Source: Gelidibacter sp038243395
GTDB taxonomy: Bacteria > Bacteroidota > Bacteroidia > Flavobacteriales > Flavobacteriaceae
Direction: 5' to 3'
Assembly: GCA_038243395.1 (NCBI GenBank)
Contig: JBBSRC010000095.1
Location: forward strand, 1-14,676
DNA: 14,676 nt
Made by a program: the position numbers and the translations under genes. The notes under the pieces are model-generated. The model had not been told where the DNA came from and did no database searches. It was given only the letters and a program-made list of their open reading frames with translations. Each line of letters opens with the position of its first letter. Within the stretch, counting starts at the first letter, position 1. This document shows, one piece after another, positions 12,830-14,676 of the stretch.

Positions 12830-13822
12830 TCAAACAAACTCATAGCCAGAAAACTCGACCAAAACCTCATCAAATGCAGCAAACACATCTGCCGAGTGAT
12901 CACTTGTGACCATTTTGGCACGGAACTCTTTAAAGTTTGAAATACCTTTAAAATAGTTGGTATAATGACGTCGGGTTTCAAAAACGCCTAGTTTCTCACC
13001 TTTCCAACCAATGGCCATTTCTAAATGTCTTCTTGCGGCTTCTACACGATCTTCTAATGAAATAGGTCCTAAATGTTCGCCCGTATTGAAAAAGTGCTTG
13101 ACTTGCTTAAAAAACCATGGATTTCCTATGCTGGCACGTCCAATCATACAACCATCCAATCCATAAACGTCACGCATTTCCATCGCTTTTTCCGGAGTAT
13201 TTACATCCCCATTTCCAAATACCGGAATGTGCATCCGCGGATTGTTCTTTACCTCAGCAATTGGTCCCCAATCGGCATTGCCTTTGTACATTTGAGCCCG
13301 TGTGCGGCCGTGAATAGAAATAGCTTTACACCCAACATCCTGTAAGCGTTCCGCCACCTCAACTATTCTGATGGAGTCATGATCCCAACCCAAGCGGGTT
13401 TTTACCGTTATAGGTAAATTGGTGCGTTTCACCATTTCTGCGGTTAATTTTTCCATAAGGCACACATCCTTCAAAATACCAGCACCAGCACCTTTACTCA
13501 CTACCTTTTTAACTGGGCAGCCAAAATTGATATCAATAATATCAGGGTTAGATTTTTCAACGATGTCAATGGTTTGCAACATGCTTTCCAAATTCGCCCC
13601 AAAAATTTGAATGCCAACCGGACGTTCCTTTTCGTAGATATCCAATTTCATACGACTTTTAGCGGCGTCTCTGATTAAGCCTTCACTGGAAATAAACTCC
13701 GTATAGACCACATCTGCACCTTGTTCTTTACATAATGCTCGAAAGGGTGGATCACTAACGTCTTCCATAGGAGCTAAAAGCAATGGGAAATTAGGAAGTT
13801 GTATGTCGCCTATTTTTATCAC
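12830..13822 (-). CDS. dusB: tRNA-dihydrouridine synthase B, GTG start
   Basis: This is a 330-residue FMN enzyme that reduces uridines in the D-loop of tRNAs. The TIM-barrel signatures are present: LLLAPMEDVSDPPFRALC (14-31) at the FMN site, IDINFGCPVKKV (97-107) with catalytic C102, VKTRLGWD (140-147) with K141, ISIHGRTRAQ (169-178) with H171, and the phosphate-binding GNGD (203-206) and GRA (228-230). Length is normal. The start codon is GTG (MIKIGDIQLPN), the position expected for the family, with no nearby ATG. A -7-like TAATTTTG (13846-13839) lies 17 bp upstream. It is convergent with the permease gene. Confidence 0.94.
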   Translation of the reverse strand: MIKIGDIQLPNFPLLLAPMEDVSDPPFRALCKEQGADVVYTEFISSEGLIRDAAKSRMKLDIYEKERPVGIQIFGANLESMLQTIDIVEKSNPDIIDINFGCPVKKVVSKGAGAGILKDVCLMEKLTAEMVKRTNLPITVKTRLGWDHDSIRIVEVAERLQDVGCKAISIHGRTRAQMYKGNADWGPIAEVKNNPRMHIPVFGNGDVNTPEKAMEMRDVYGLDGCMIGRASIGNPWFFKQVKHFFNTGEHLGPISLEDRVEAARRHLEMAIGWKGEKLGVFETRRHYTNYFKGISNFKEFRAKMVTSDHSADVFAAFDEVLVEFSGYEFV

Positions 13823-13838
13823 GGTTGAGATTTTGGTG

Positions 13839-13846
13839 CAAAATTA
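13839..13846 (-). promoter_or_regulatory. Candidate -7 element (TAATTTTG) for dusB
   Basis: TAATTTTG on the minus strand fits TAnnTTTG exactly, with a start near 13832 and a leader of about 10 nt. A TTG lies 12 bp upstream, closer than the usual 17-23 bp, so the -33 element is uncertain. Confidence 0.4.
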
Positions 13847-14330
13847 ATGCTTTTTAAGCAATTGGGATTCATTAGACCACACAGGTTTGAATTCCGATGC
13901 CTCTGAACTCTGAGGCCTGAGTATTGGATTGTTATTTTTAACCCTTTCATCTTTAATACCGTTTGCAGACTTAAATCATCATTCCCCTCATATTAAATAA
14001 GCTCAATGACTAAAGAAATGGGTTTTAAATAGTTATTAGTTGTCGTTAGAGTCTTTAAAAAATTGTCTTTTCAGTTTCAGAAAGAAACAATGGTTTCGCT
14101 ATTTAAATTACAATTGTCTCAATCAACCTTCATAAAAACGAAAGCCAATGCCTCATTATTTCGATTAGTTCAATTATAATTATTTGCCCAAGCTTTAAGG
14201 TTGTATAATTAATTTGGATAATCCTCTATTACGTAATTGCTGATAATGGACATTGTTGGTAGGGACTATTGTTTTCGATATTAACTTTCAAAACAGTGTT
14301 CTCCACCTTGTAGCGTCGGATTATGCTGTT
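13847..14330. other. Noncoding stretch after dusB
   Basis: Nothing convincing is coded here on either strand; all frames are short and without recognisable motifs. One small hairpin is visible, GCCTC (13899-13903) with GAGGC (13912-13916). The sequence is AT-rich. Confidence 0.6.
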
Positions 14331-14579
14331 CTATATACTGCATCTCTCATCGTACCAACGCAAGGTCATTTTCTTATCCGATGAGAAATGTAAGCGGTCA
14401 GCCTCCTTATAACAAAGATGGTGATAATTGTACAGCCGCTGATCTGTACCATTAATTATAGTAGAAGACCCAGTTTCCCCAAAAGACTTCCTGAAAGCGG
14501 CTGTTGAAGGGTTATACAACTTAAACTCAGAGTGCATAAAAACAGTAGTGATTACTTTCCTTAATTTCAAATTTTTCAT
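14331..14579 (-). CDS. Doubtful 82-codon ORF, hypothetical
   Basis: The frame starts MKNLKLRKVITTVFMHSEFKLYN and ends WYDERCSI. It has no recognised domain, no signal peptide and no clear promoter. It may be a small unknown protein or the remnant of a longer gene. After its stop a second short minus-strand frame overlaps its end (MQYIEQHNPTLQGGEHCFES, about 14343 down to 14281), which could mean a frameshifted relic. Upstream, an imperfect inverted repeat (GCAGAAT 14607-14613 with ATTCTGC 14642-14648) lies before the start. Confidence 0.25.
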   Translation of the reverse strand: MKNLKLRKVITTVFMHSEFKLYNPSTAAFRKSFGETGSSTIINGTDQRLYNYHHLCYKEADRLHFSSDKKMTLRWYDERCSI

Positions 14580-14676
14580 ACTGTGCGTTTTTAGTGTTTA
14601 GCTCAGGCAGAATTTTAAGCATTTAAGGTATAAGCTTGCTTATTCTGCAGATATACTAACACAAATACAGACGAAT

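Noticed and set aside
13899..13916. GCCTC/GAGGC hairpin as a dusB-region terminator
   Set aside because: It lies upstream of dusB, has a 5-bp stem and no following T-run.

Overview
The window looks like chromosome of an AT-rich Flavobacteriaceae-type Bacteroidetes. The signs are the lineage-typical gene set (methylmalonyl-CoA epimerase, RbfA, a LolC/FtsX-like permease and DusB beside a tRNA), Bacteroidetes-style TAnnTTTG promoter elements, few Shine-Dalgarno sequences, and dispersed hairpin repeats between genes. The assignment is inference from gene content; no search was run.

Region 1 (1-4848) is a two-component/efflux locus. On the minus strand a TolC-family outer-membrane protein is translationally coupled (TAATG) to a gene that leaves the window and begins like an HlyD/MacA-type adaptor. 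Divergent from it are an NtrC-type sigma-54 response regulator and, 511 bp further on, its probable NtrY-like histidine kinase. The 201-bp divergent region holds a candidate sigma-54 -24/-12 promoter facing tolC and three TTGAC sites spaced exactly 22 bp apart at about -99 to -143. That is the layout expected if the regulator activates the divergent efflux operon. The regulator-kinase gap is filled with short dispersed repeats, including two copies of an element with interleaved complementary arms.

Region 2 (about 4849-10201) is a mobilisable accessory module, all on the minus strand. In transcription order it holds a two-TM protein of unknown function, an HTH protein, an SF3-like helicase, a Toprim/primase-like protein, a MobC-like relaxosome protein, a relaxase and a small coiled-coil membrane protein. 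No integrase or transposase is present and no flanking direct repeat was found. The 255-bp gap between the helicase and Toprim genes has eleven copies of GATGA/TCATC, partly as 11-bp iterons in opposite orientations, plus two overlapping inverted repeats. It is a strong candidate for the element's origin (oriV or oriT). A second regulatory cluster, with a good promoter, an 18-bp perfect palindrome and an 11-bp tandem repeat, precedes the HTH gene.

Region 3 (10204-14676) is housekeeping chromosome: a CAU-anticodon tRNA with its own terminator, mce, a divergent rbfA-permease operon, and dusB convergent with it. rbfA, the permease and dusB all appear to start at non-ATG codons. A heptad tandem repeat lies after the permease, and a hairpin repeat sits just before the mce start. 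The last 850 bp hold no convincing gene, only one doubtful 82-codon ORF.
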